Source: Batillaria attramentaria (lineage: Eukaryota > Mollusca > Gastropoda > Batillariidae). From it: 64,000 nt of DNA. Position 1 is the stretch's first letter; each line of letters begins with the position of its first letter. Below are positions 22,550 through 33,576 of the stretch, piece after piece. The notes under the pieces were generated by a model that was not told where the DNA came from, did no database searches, and was given only the letters and a program-made list of their open reading frames with translations. The position numbers and the translations under genes were made by a program. The DNA lies in assembly GCA_018292915.2 (NCBI GenBank), contig JACVVK020000016.1, forward strand, positions 3,105,001-3,169,000, written 5' to 3'.

Positions 22550-23715
22550 TAGAGAAACAACTTTATGAGACGGGGCAGATTTTGCTACGCGCAGCAGCAA
22601 GTTTCAGTGATACAAAACAAGACTGTGGCGTTTCTCCACACAATACTTACTTTCACGCACACAGTGACGTAACGAAATCTGCGTCATAGACACCTTACGT
22701 GCACACTTTACTGCTGCGTTCTTTTTGGCGGGAATGACGTGTGTCTGTGTGTGTGTGTGGACGGATGTAATGATGGCTATCTCCTAAACCACCTCGTTGG
22801 AGGCCTCTTTACTTTGAGATAAATTGGGAATTCACCTTCTCCAGACCTACCTTTCACGATTTTTAGCCTACTGCATTTTCAAAAGAGTTATCGCCGATTT
22901 TTAAAAATCGGTCATGTTACGAATTTTTTCGAAAAAAATGTTCAAATGGCTTCATTTTCAGAAATTGGGGAGATCATCCAATTATACTGCCTGTTTTCGT
23001 AGCACAGCTATGTAGCTCTGACAGGTTTTGTGTAAGAAAAATATTTCCGAGGTAGGGGTGGTTTGCATATAAGGCCAAATATCTATGAAAAGACTCCTTC
23101 AAATTATTCATCATTCCGGTATTTTTGTCACTTGTGCCAACTGCACATATGACATGAACTGCTGCGCTATTATAGCTTTAGTATTAAGAATAACAGAGCT
23201 TTTAGATAAACACATTTTTCACGTTTCTGCGAGAAGCGCAGGGTCAAAAAAGTTCCAATTTTGCAATTTCGTAAGTACAAACCAAGGCACTTAAGTCCAC
23301 GTTTCATCAGCTCTCTAGATCTTCCAGATTTTATGTCAAAATTAATTCAGTCACGGAAGTCACAAAAGCAACAAGGAAATCACAAGATATGTAGAAGTAT
23401 CATCTGTCAGACGAGCAGCGTGGGGCTGACGTCAAATGTTTGGTTCGCAGACAAAATCTGCAAGTATCGCCACTGCTTCCGACATTTCATCAGCCCTCTA
23501 GATCTTCCAGATTTCATGTGAAAAATAATTCAGTCGGAGAAGTCACAAAGCCAACAGGGAAATCACAAGACATGAACAAGCATCCTCAGACGATCTCAGT
23601 GCTAGAGGCTGACGTCGAAAGTTTACTTCACGGAATTGACGTCATCTCTCTCTCTCTCTCTCTGTACGACGACCTGCCTGAGGCTGACGTCAAATGTTTA
23701 GATCACGGAACTGAC

Positions 23716-23753
<38 letters not shown>

Positions 23754-24143
23754 GGAGCAAGGGTGGCCGAATGGTAGAGCGTTGGACTTTCAATGCTTGG
23801 GCCGAGAGTTCGAATCCTGGCCGCTGGGGCCAAATATTTGTGCTGGCCTTTTTCTCGTTGCCCCGTCTTTGATATCACCCTTATGTGGGGGAAAAGGACG
23901 TTAATCTCCTAAACACCCACCCACCCACCCACCGTCTCTCTCTGCGCCTCTCTCTCTCTCCCTCCCTTCTTCCCCCACCCGGCCCCACCCCCAGTCACGT
24001 GGCTAATCGGTCGAGGTCATTGGTAGAATTTGGAGAGGGGAGAACCGGCAACAATAATTACAAAGACAAAATAAAACTGATGAAGTTTGGAGAAACAACT
24101 TTGTAGGACGGGGCCGTTCCTCTTTGTTTAAGTTGTTTCTCTA
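22550..24143 (+). repeat. Composite array direct unit 2
   Basis: Same internal order as unit 1 and very similar in sequence, including the embedded SINE. It starts in the palindrome at 22536-22563 and ends in the palindrome at 24130-24157. Length is about 1594 bp. Differences are mainly in GT and CT run lengths and scattered substitutions. Confidence 0.9.
23752..23933 (+). mobile_element. tRNA-headed SINE in array unit 2
   Basis: Same family, same position and same flanks as the copy in unit 1, so it was copied with the array unit and did not insert independently. It reads GACGTTAATCTCC instead of GACGTTAAACTCC. Confidence 0.9.
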
Positions 24144-24333
24144 TAGAGAAACAACTTTATGAGACGGGGCAGATTTTGCTACGCGCAGCAGCAAGTTTCA
24201 GTGATACAAAACAAGACTGTGACGTTTCTCCACACAATAATACTTTCACGCACATAGTGACGTAACGAAACCTGCGTCATAGACACTTGACGTGCACACT
24301 ATGCTGCTGCGTTCTTTTTGGCGGGAGTTGTGA

Positions 24334-24412
<79 letters not shown>

Positions 24413-25294
24413 ACGGATGTAATGATGGCTATCTCCTAAACCACCTCGATGGAGGCCTTTTTACTTTGAGATAAAATGGGAAATCACCTTCTCCAGACCT
24501 ACCTTTCACGATTTTTAGCCTGCCGCATTTTCAGAAGAGTTATCGCCGATTTTAAAAAATCGGTCGTGTTTCGAATTTTTTCGAAAAAGTTGTTCAAATT
24601 CCTTCATTTTCTACACTTTGGAAGTTCACCCAATCACACTGCCTGTATTCGTGCTACAGCTCTGTAGCTCTGACTGGTTTTGTGTAAAAAAAATATTTTC
24701 GGGGTAGGGGTGGTTTGCACATAAGATCAAATATCTATGAAAAGACTACTGCAAATTACTTATCATCTCGGCGTTTTTGTCTAGTGTGACAACTGCACAT
24801 ATGACAGGAACTACTGCACTATTATAGCTTTAGCATTTAGAATAACTGAACTTTTAGATAAACATAACTTTTTCAAGTTTCTGCGAAAAGCACCGGTCAA
24901 AAGAGTTCCAAATTTTCGATTTCATAAGTACAATACAAGGTATTCTAGTCCATGTTTCACCAGCCCTCTAGATCTTCCAGATTTTATGTAAAAATTAGTT
25001 CAGCCAGGGAAGTCACAAAAGCAACAGGGAAATTACAAGACATGCACAAGCATCATCTGTCATACCACCAGTGTGAAGCTGACGTCAAACGCTTAGTTCC
25101 CAGACAAAATAAGCAAGTATCGTCACTGTCTCCGACATTTCACCAGCCCTCTAGATCTTCCAGATTTCATGTGAAAAATAATTCAATCGGGGAAGCCACA
25201 AAGCCAACAGGTAAATCACAAGACATAAACAAGCTTCCTCAGACGATGGCAGTGCTGGAGGCTGACATCAAAATGTTTAGTTCGCGGAACTGAC

Positions 25295-25336
<42 letters not shown>

Positions 25337-25785
25337 GGAGCCAGGGTAGCCGAATGGTAGAGCGTTGGACTTTCAATGCTCGGGTCGAGAGTTCGAATCC
25401 CGGCTTGGGCCAAATATTTGTGCTGGCCTTTCTCTCGTTGCCCCGTCTTTGATATCACCCTTACGTGGTGGAAAAGGACGTTAAACTCCTAAACACCCAC
25501 CCACCCAATCTCTCTCTCTCTCTCTCTCTCGCTCTCCCCCCACCCGGCCCCACCCCCAGTCACGTGACTAATCGGTCGAGGTCGTAGAGGATCTAGTGTC
25601 ATTGGTAGAACATGGAGAGGGGAGAACCGGCAACAATAACAACAAAACAGACAAAATAAAATGAAATTTGGAGAAACAACTTTGTAGGACGGGGCCGTTT
25701 CTCCTTGTTATCACTGAAACTTGCTGCTGCGCGTAGCGAAATCTGCCCCATCTTATAAAGTTGTTTCTCTATAGAGAAACAACTT
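24144..25785 (+). repeat. Composite array direct unit 3 with inverted terminus
   Basis: Same order as units 1 and 2 but more diverged in the core, with the longest GT run (about 24337-24411). After GGAGAAACAACTTTGTAGGACG the unit does not end like the others. It adds an inverted copy of the unit start (TATCACTGAAACTTGCTGCT...GCGCGTAGC...GCCCC) and closes at a third palindrome (25758-25785). Confidence 0.85.
25335..25507 (+). mobile_element. tRNA-headed SINE in array unit 3
   Basis: Same family and position as in units 1 and 2, with a slightly different head (GAGCCAGGGTAGCCGAATGG) and a short deletion after the B box (CCCGGCTTGGGCC). Confidence 0.9.
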
Positions 25786-25892
25786 TTAAAATGCTGACGC
25801 AGCTCTGTAAAACCAGGGTCAGACACATATAAGGACATCTAGAAGTTAAACAACCATTTGCATTCGACATTTTCTTCTGGTTTCAAATCCAG

Positions 25893-27243
25893 AACTGTAC
25901 CTAATCAACTTTCTTGGCATCACAGTAAATCTTCACAACGGTTCACTCTCCACCTCAGTGCGGTACAAGCCCACAGCCGGACTCACATGCATACCTGCAT
26001 TACGATTCATCACACAGTCCTGCTACCAAACACAGTCTCCCATATTCTCAGTTCCTTCGCCTTAAGAGGCTTTGTTCAGATTCAGAGGATTTTCAAGAAC
26101 GTTCAGTTGAAATGTCACGGTTCTTTGTAAAGAGGGGCTATCCCCAAACCATCATCGATGCAGCCCTTTTGAGAGTTACAACACACCACTATCCTAACAC
26201 CTCTTCCAATACAGTTGCCCAGGAACGTCCTGTTTTCTCCATCCTGTTTCATCCTCACAATCTACCAGTCAAACGTATCATCATGTCCAACTGGCATATT
26301 CTGTCAAAGAGTTGCACAGTTGGACAGACCTTCCACACCCCACCTCTTGTTGCTTACAAGAGGGACACTGACTTACGAGACCTTCTGGTTCGCGCCAGTG
26401 TCAGGCCCCACCAATCCCTACCCCCTGGTACAACTCCATGTAAAAAACAAAATTGCAAGACTTGCTCTCATGTCTCAACAGTGACTTGGTATGGTATGGT
26501 AGACTTCTCCTCGGCGCACATATCCATCTCTGCTGAAATGCTCACGGCGCCGCAGGGCTGGAGGACGAAGCAGTGAAAGCCTGCTGCCGCTAAGCGCTAC
26601 TTTATGTGCAAACCTCCACCCTGCTATTCACTATGGTGCGTGCGACAGTATTTCTGTTTACCACGACACCGGCCACAGCCTACTCTTCTTCGAAAGATGA
26701 ACGTGGGATTTTTAGCGTGCACACTTGATGTATGTGCGTGCATGTGTACACGAAGGCGAGACAGGCACCGTAAACGAGTCTCCACATGGATTTGACTCGA
26801 TATGGTAAGGAAAAATCCCACCATATTCCTGCCCACCGGGGACTCGAACCTGGCAGCTCAGGATCCGAAGTCGGATGCCTTAACCACTAGACCAAATCCC
26901 CTGTCAAGGGCCCCAAAGGATACATGACCATCAAACGCCACTTCACATGCGACAGTATCAATCTCATCTATGTCATCATCTGTACCGCATGTCACAAACT
27001 GTATGTTGGGGAAACTGGACGTAGCCTGGCAACACGCTTTGCTGAACATATCGCAGACACCAGACACAACAGAATGAAACCCGTTGCCGTGCATTTCAAC
27101 TCTGCAGGCCACTCCATCTTAAATATGACAGTAACTGGCCTGTGGCTTATGCACGGCGACGCCACTGACAGACGTGTTATGGAGTCGCATATTATTCAGC
27201 GCCTGGGAAGCCAGGCCCCGGGTGGTTTGAACGAAAAGCCGTA
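25893..27243 (+). pseudogene. Penelope-like element: RT C-terminus and GIY-YIG endonuclease, broken
   Basis: The retroelement polymerase fragment starts at about 25893 with ELYLINFLGITVNLHNG and VRYKPT. It shifts frame before DSHAYLHYDSS, then continues SQFLRLKRLCSDSEDF, MSRFFVKRGYP (26112) and CKKQNCKTCSHVS. This is the thumb/linker region of Penelope-like elements, with the Cys motif before the endonuclease. The downstream part (about 26903-27243) reads FTCDSINLIYVI, CHKLYVGETGRSLATRFAEH, AVHFNSAGHS and RRVMESHIIQRL, ending PGGLNEKP and a stop. That is the GIY-YIG domain with both Tyr motifs, the Arg and the late Glu. The two halves are separated by a SINE at 26.49-26.90 kb and lie in different frames. 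RT catalytic motifs upstream of 25.89 kb are missing. Dead copy. Confidence 0.9.
26490..26901 (-). mobile_element. tRNA-headed SINE (second family) inserted in the Penelope-like element
   Basis: On the minus strand it starts at 26901 with GGGGATTTGGTCTAGTGGTT (A box), followed by AAGGCATCCGACTTCGGATCC and GGTTCGAGTCCCC (B box). A body of about 330 bp follows, and the 3' end near 26490 is TACCATACCATACC. It interrupts the polyprotein between HVSTV and GPKGYMTIK. A clear target duplication was not found by eye. The diverged copy at 19.44-19.75 kb shows this is a family. Confidence 0.8.
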
Positions 27244-27261
27244 ACATAACCCTCTGAACTT

Positions 27262-27470
27262 TTTTCACACACAGTCCATGGTCTTGTGTCACCAAAGGAT
27301 GGGTGTTGTGATGTCTGCTATTTTTTTTTACTATTCTTTTCTGTTTTTTTCTGCCCCACTTTTTTTTTTCACACACAGTCCATGGTCTTCTGTCACCAAA
27401 GGATGGGTGTTGTGATATTTTTACTATAGTTTTTTACTATTGTTTTCTGGCCCTTTTCTCGCCCAGGTTT
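27262..27470. repeat. 104-bp tandem duplication after the Penelope-like ORF
   Basis: CACACACAGTCCATGGTCTT...TGTCACCAAAGGATGGGTGT occurs at 27266 and again at 27370, each followed by T-rich sequence and ACTAT. It lies in the 3' UTR of the element. Confidence 0.85.
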
Positions 27471-27582
27471 TTTTGTTTTTTTTAATTTTTTTTTTAATTT
27501 TTTTCCCGCGCCGTGTATGTCAGTACGTCCGCAGAGTTACCTTTTCTTTGTTTGTTGAGGTTATGTCCCATTTGTTTGTGTC

Positions 27583-27606
27583 CTGAGGAAGGCGAAAGCC
27601 GAAACG
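27583..27606 (+). ncRNA. Hammerhead-ribozyme-like core, probably inactive
   Basis: CTGAGGA (27583-27589) is followed by a short hairpin GGC-GAAA-GCC (27591-27600) and GAAAC (27601-27605). Core order CTGANGA, stem II, GAAA is that of hammerhead ribozymes, which are known in the terminal regions of Penelope-like elements. The invariant CTGATGA is CTGAGGA here, and stems I and III cannot be confidently drawn, so this is likely a relic. It sits about 340 bp after the GIY-YIG stop, in the expected 3' region. Confidence 0.45.
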
Positions 27607-27985
27607 TTGACCTGTGCCGTCCTTTGTGAAAGTTAAGTGGTTTCTGTCCCTTTTATGTCGCTTTTATTTGCTTTTTGTACCTAATCAGTTGCACCACCAA
27701 CAAAGAAAAACAAGATTGTCCGAGTCACTCATGTTAGGTTCACATTAAACAGTTCCAGCAAAAACAATATATTGATCACTTACTTGATTAATCGGTCGTC
27801 ATTTTGATCGAATCGATGAATTGATTGGTTGATGAATTGATTGGTTGATTAACTAATTTATTGACTGGTAGGTTTTTTCTGTACCGGTTTGTTTGCTGTA
27901 GTGATATGCTACATTCACAATACCAAATGTCTGAAGTACAAGTCAGGTAATCTGCTGGAGTCTCTTCTTCAAAACGAAGCATTAG

Positions 27986-28962
27986 TTAAAGGGTACGGCA
28001 AGTCAAGAGCACTACTGGGTTTAAATGACAGATATTGAGGTCCTAAGCTGTTAGACAGCAAAAGTTTTCGTGAACAAAGTACCATTTACTCAAAAATGCG
28101 CCGAAAACACCCTCTGCTTTCGGTTCCTGGGCTGCGCCATGTTGCCGCGCTCTTTCGCGAATGAGACGGGAAAGGTGCTGACGGTGACGTCACTCCACCA
28201 CCACTGTCGGCAGTGCCCGCTTTGAGCGGGTTGTTCCAGAGTATTATTTTGTGTTCGAGATGCCACAGTGCAAAGCGTTTGGTTGTTTCAGCAAACAGGG
28301 CATGTGTAAGAATGCAGATGGAAGCCACCAAAGCTTTTTTAAATTTCCGAATCTAAACAAATCAAAGGAAAAACGGAGGTTATGTGCGAAATGGTTGGAG
28401 ACCTTGAAGAACGATCGCTTGCCCCGCCGAGTGCAGGAATACGCCTGAAACAATCGAGACTGACCTCGTTTGTGGAGATCATTTTACCCCGGATTGTTTC
28501 ACTGGCGCTTTTGCGAACGATGTTGCTGCTTCACTTGTCAAACACGCATCAATCGGCTCTTCCCCATCGTCCCCACTGTTTTCTGCCCGACCCCTTACTG
28601 AAGTCTTCCTCAGAATATTCTGGCTCGAAATTATAAAGAACTATCCCCAAATCCATTCTAACTTTCAGGAAATAAGCAAAGTGTGTATACGAGCCAGAAA
28701 TAGCACGCCTAAAACGTGTAGCAGGCACACCTGCACGCACAGAGAGTGTGCCAGCTTATTGTCGTCTGCTGCTGAGTGGTGGAGTGACGTCACTGCTAGG
28801 ATCAACATGGCAGCCTCCATGGTATCGCATTTCGGCTGCCGTTTGGTGTGATAAATGCTGAATGGTGTTATTCATGTTCAAATCTTTTGGGCTGCAGCCG
28901 TCTAGGACATCACTATCTATCCCCTAAACCCAACATTGCACTTGACTTGCCTTACCCTTTAA
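27986..28962 (+). mobile_element. Kolobok-like DNA transposon, 969 bp, TTAA target duplications
   Basis: TTAA at 27986-27989 and 28959-28962 flank an element whose ends are inverted repeats: AGGGTACGGCAAGTCAAG on the left and, reverse-complemented, AGGGTAAGGCAAGTCAAG on the right. Similarity of the two ends continues inward (TGGGTTTA, GATAGATA/GACAGATA, GTCCTA, CAAAAG). A second subterminal inverted pair (GTGACGTCACTCCACCAC) lies at about 28184 and 28772. TTAA duplications plus a THAP-encoding insert point to the Kolobok superfamily. With no room for a full transposase it is a deletion derivative. Confidence 0.75.
28260..28852 (+). pseudogene. THAP zinc-finger domain with one frame break, inside the Kolobok-like element
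   Basis: The ATG at 28260 starts MPQCKAFGC (the C-x4-C pair), then FFKFPN (the conserved FP) and CAKWLETLKN (the conserved Trp), stopping at 28448. In another frame, DLVCGDHFTPDCF (28459-28497) supplies the second C-x2-H pair of the C2CH zinc site, and that frame stays open to a stop at 28850-28852. All four zinc ligands are therefore present but split by a frame change near 28400-28450. THAP domains bind DNA in P-element and Kolobok transposases and in host factors. Here it is most likely the N-terminal remnant of the transposase. A short intron instead of a frameshift cannot be excluded, though I see no good splice pair. Confidence 0.75.
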
Positions 28963-29654
28963 GAAAACGGCAATGTACATATATCATGCTCTCCAGTCAA
29001 GACAGTCTTTCATAGATTATGTACCTGAAACTGACAGTTAAACATATTGTATTCCCCCTCATGTACTGCATTGCCCGCATGTATGTTCATGTGTTCCCCG
29101 TGTGAACGGGCTGGCGGCCCAACACAATAAACAATAATTGAAATTGAAATTGAATACCAAATGTCAAGGTTAGACGCCATGCGATGCCAGTTTGTACTAA
29201 TCGCCGCTAATTCTGGAGAACGATTCATTCTTTGCCGACGGCCAATCATTAGATTCTGCGTCCGCATGAGTAAGATTCGTCATTATTTGTCTGGCCCAAA
29301 AGTCAGGGGTCAATGTCAGAGGTGTATGTGCCGTGCACGTGCAGCACGTTTGGAACTGATCAGCGAGTGACCATGGCCTCAGGAAGAAATGAGTAATGCA
29401 GGAATCGTGAACGTGTGTTATTTGTGAGTTAGGTTTCTTTAGCACCGATTAGCTCTGGAGGTAATGACTGTTCTTCCTGATTGTCCTGCGCCGAACACCT
29501 CAACGTACCAAGAACATTATTTGTTTTGCCAGTCTCTTCAGGGAGGGTTGAATCCAAAGCACAGGTATGTCGGCCATATTTTTTACAGTGATTCATTGGG
29601 ATGATTCAGTATTGTCACCTGTTCACTTCAATATAGAATGTACACTGCAGCAAT

Positions 29655-29885
29655 TTAAGACTTAGAAACAGCAGGAGTTATTAACCAGCTTTTACAAGGT
29701 ATAACATTTCAAAACGGCAATATAAAACATAGAAACAGTAGGAGTTATTAACCAGATTTACAGTGTTTAACTAACATTTCAAACCGGCAATATTTGTTAA
29801 CTAGATTTACAATGTGCAAAGTTTCAAAACGGCAACAGTAGGAGGTATTAACCAGATTTGCAATAGGTACAACATTTCTAAACGT
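29655..29885. repeat. Degenerate tandem repeat, about 50-70 bp unit, four copies
   Basis: GAAACAGYAGGAGTTATTAACCAG, a gap, CATTTCAAAACGGCAA recurs: the GAAACAG block at 29664 and 29732, a shortened copy near 29788, and a GGCAACAGTAGGAGGTATTAACCAG copy near 29835. Confidence 0.8.
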
Positions 29886-29889
29886 GATC

Positions 29890-32800
29890 CAGCTGAGAAA
29901 AATCAAAATCAAAGGAAAGTAGAACAAGCCAAGTACAAAATAAATTCGGCGAGAAAATACCAAGAACCACTTTGATTTAATCGGATACTTGAAAACAAGG
30001 TCTGAACTAAAATGAACCAAACCAACCCAAACGAACCAACGAGACCGAACAACTCCATTTCAGAATTAAATAACAACAACTACTTAAAAAGAATCATTTA
30101 TCCATTTAAGATTTTTTGTTGTTGTAATTGTCAGAAAGTCACAAAATAAACACTGATCGCTGTACTGTGTTTCTAGGTCATCCGCCTGTGCACCATACAG
30201 TGTATCAGTAAATCTCCCGCTGGAACTCCCCGGTGATCTTCTGCCGCCAGCATTATATTGTTTGTACAGATAGACATGTTTCATTCATTTCAAGCAAAAG
30301 GCTGACACGCCGCCTCAGTCTCGAATGTATCACGCTACGATCAAACTTTCAATCACCGCATAAAGCAACTAAAAACAATGTTTACTTTACAAAACAAATA
30401 AGAAGATGTTATTATTGATGCTTATAGGTGCCGCTGTCAAGAAGAAGAGCAAACAATTGTCCGTATACAGGAAGTGGACGTGGTTGATGAGTCAGAGGAA
30501 ACGAGCAGACTTGCCGGACACTCAAACCATAAACACTGCATTCCTTGTTCCTGACCTGACCAGGCGACAGCTGACCGAATCTGTCCAGTCACAACTGTGG
30601 CACGTGAGTCTACTGCACGTTTCTCGGTTCTCTGAAAGTCTGTAACTAGTAACTATGACATCATGTCATAAAGTTTTGGAGGAATGCGTTTCAGGAACAT
30701 TTCGTGCATCGCCAACCTTCACAAGAAAATATGTTCACTCAGTGACCTTTCTGTAAATGTCTGCTGATATATAACGTTTCTGAAGTTAAAGGATCAACTT
30801 TATTTGATTTGTTCAAAGTTAACTCTTCAATTGCATTTTTCGCAGTTCAAGCATTCCGATTTGACCTCCCCCCCCCCCTTTTTCTTGTAACTTTCAGTTT
30901 ATTTTAAAAAACTTTCAGGTCTTTTGAACTCAAAATTTTTATTTTTTTTAAGCACAGGCTATGCGTCTTTTGGCGTCATCTGTCCAGTAGTCTGTGAAAC
31001 GTCTTAAACGATGAATCCAATGCATTAATTTTCATTTCATCTCAGATGAAGCAGTTTGTTTGGCAGAAACGAGATAAAGTTGCTACATAGCTGTGCAAGT
31101 TTAACAACTTTCATGTGACACCACTCCTGACAAAAATAAACAAACAAAAACCCCCAGAAAATTCCCATTTCCCTTACATGATGGCCGATTTGGGTTTGGG
31201 TGCTGGATATATCTATAGAACCAGATGGAGTCAAAACAAATACATGTACTGATGTTGCCTCTAAAAGAACATGATCAACATTATTTGTTGAGCAGCATCA
31301 GGAAACATGTACATGTAACCAGAAATAACAACAACAACAAAAAGACTAAACCTTGCAGGTTGCCAAAGTAACGTGGAAACATACACTATAATAAAACTGT
31401 TGAACATTTTTATTCATTTATTTACGTGCATATTTCATTATGAGTTTGTTTGCTTGTTTGTACTTGTCTTCCACGTGTATTTTGTCAATTCTCTGCTTCA
31501 TGCAGGAACTGAAGTAAATACAAATCGTGTAGGATGCAGGAATATGTCAGCTGCACGGAGAGGCATTCATTAAAATCCGCCTGCAGTACACCTGGCGACA
31601 CAGATTTCGCTCATTTTAGCACCATGTCCGTCGGCAAAGATGATGTCTAGCCAGAAGAAATGATAACTGTTTCCACCATCATGGCCTGACGCTCAAGCCT
31701 TGGGGCCGGAGTGACGAATGGAGCTCATAGCCTGTTCACACTGCTGGGAACGCTGTCAGCCCTGCCCCTGGGGTCCACGTCCGGACCCTCAAGATCCCTA
31801 GGGCTATCAAGAGTCGTCAGGCGGCCTGCCGTGTGACCGTGGGTCACACTCACACAACACCACCCACGGCTACATGCAAAGGCCGTACTGATGATCCACA
31901 TACCTAGTTATGGAGCGAGTAGATGGGACAAATGATGCTCATTAAAAGTCTTCTCCAGTCAGCTTATGAGGACAAACTTAATGAGCGCACAGTTTTCTGT
32001 GGATTTCTCAGGAATGAGTCTTTCTGCACGATGTTTACAGTCTATTGTTAGAGCGTTTCCTGCTGATTGACAAAATATGAAAAAGTAGTTGATTATCTCA
32101 GCCGGGACATACTATTTCACCACAGTGTTTTCGAAATGTGCTCAGTTCGACAGAGATACCAAGATGCCACATTGGCAAGGACCACATTGCCGGTAAAACC
32201 AACCGATATGATAAAAATGACAAAACAACAACAAATTGCTTCCATTAATCTCCATATAAAACGCTTGTTCAATGCTAATACTGAACGAGGCTGAATTTGT
32301 TATCGTCACGTCTTTGATGTGTAATGTAATGTAATGATGTATACATGCATGTCGGGTTTTTTTTTTTTTTTATTTCCATGGTATGCTTATGTATACATGT
32401 GTTTTTATTAAGAGGAGCAAAACAAATTCTTCTTAATTCTTCTTAATTGTAACTAAGAAGCGAATAAATCTATCTTGTCTTATCTACTCGTTTTTAACGC
32501 AGAGGCAATCTGTGCAAATTGCTTCTCTGCAAGTACACGTGTGTGTACACCTGTGCAAGACTCGGACGCGGCCATTTAGGTGGACACAAAATGCCATGAG
32601 AAAGTAAAAGACTGCTTTGTTTCCCAGTGCATGTATCTCAGGGTGTAACGACCTTCAGTCCGACACTAGTCCGCGAGATGCGATATGAAAAGATTGAGGG
32701 GTTGTTGTTGTTGTTGTTTTGTGTGGATATAGCCTGAACCCGTGTACCTACAAACAAAACCTATTTCTGCTCCTTCTTCACCACCACTTTTGTTAGAAAC

Positions 32801-33570
32801 GTAACGCGTAGATGAAGTTGAAAGCTTCAGTATCTTTCCTCAGGTTTGCTTGTTGGTACTCAGTCTTAAAACCCACGATGTAACTAATTAGACAACGTGA
32901 GATTTGCGACTTCTTACATTGGAGAGCTTAAATATCCCACAGCTCAGTACAGGGAAGCGATAGCTGTCCGACAAGAGTCACGACCGGCACACTTTGTCTC
33001 CACTTTAAGTTAGTACGATGTGCGTGCACGAGTGATTATCTGGTGAATGGATGAACATCCCGTTTAAGGTCACGCTGTCAGGTGACATAACCTGGCTCGG
33101 CGGGGCAGGGGCAACTAGGAGTCGTTCAGATAAAACTACTATTTTATTACCTTCGCTTCGTGTACGTCCTACGTCAGTGAGTCTGTGCACGCAGTGCAGG
33201 TATTGGACTTCGGGGATTTCCTCATACGTAGAGCAAAAACTATAACACATTTTTTTTTTAGAGCAAGTATAAAACATACAGAAAAAAAATCTGGTTAGGT
33301 ATCTAAAAAAAGGCCATTGTCTTCTTGTATATTCAGCTTTCGAGTTTGTACAGTATCGAATAACTTGCCAGCCTGAGTACTTTCATACATTTTTTATGGT
33401 GGAATTTTGACACGAGCTTTAACTGGAGTGGACAGGTTGAGTATATATGAATCTCCACAAAAAAAAAAAAGGAATCCGTGAGCTGACGTATCCCGAGGTA
33501 AAACCACGTGAAACTGACGACGGTCCAACTTGCAAAAGGACAGATCAAACTGGATGTCCCTCGTTTATGA
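29890..33570. other. No gene recognised; possible retroelement tail near 32.3-32.5 kb
   Basis: No ORF above about 90 codons and no family motif. Near 32310-32490 a GTAATGTAATGTAATG word, poly-T and a terminal AATAAATCTATCTTGTCTTATC resemble a LINE 3' end, but no coding part is attached. A poly-C run lies at about 30869-30878. Confidence 0.4.
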
Positions 33571-33576
33571 TAGAAG

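Larger units (their letters stand above)
27919..29165 (+). mobile_element. Short retroelement insertion with 13-bp target duplication, later interrupted
   Basis: AATACCAAATGTC occurs at 27919-27931 and again at 29153-29165. Immediately before the right copy is a tail of ATTGAAATTGAAATTG, typical of RTE-type LINE/SINE 3' ends. Removing the Kolobok-like insertion at 27990-28958 leaves about 250 bp of retroelement (27932-27989 plus 28963-29152), oriented left to right and presumably 5' truncated. No coding part is recognisable. Confidence 0.7.

Noticed and set aside
28086..28331. Minus-strand 81-codon ORF opposite the THAP region
   Set aside because: It is antisense to the recognisable THAP coding sequence and shows no motif of its own.
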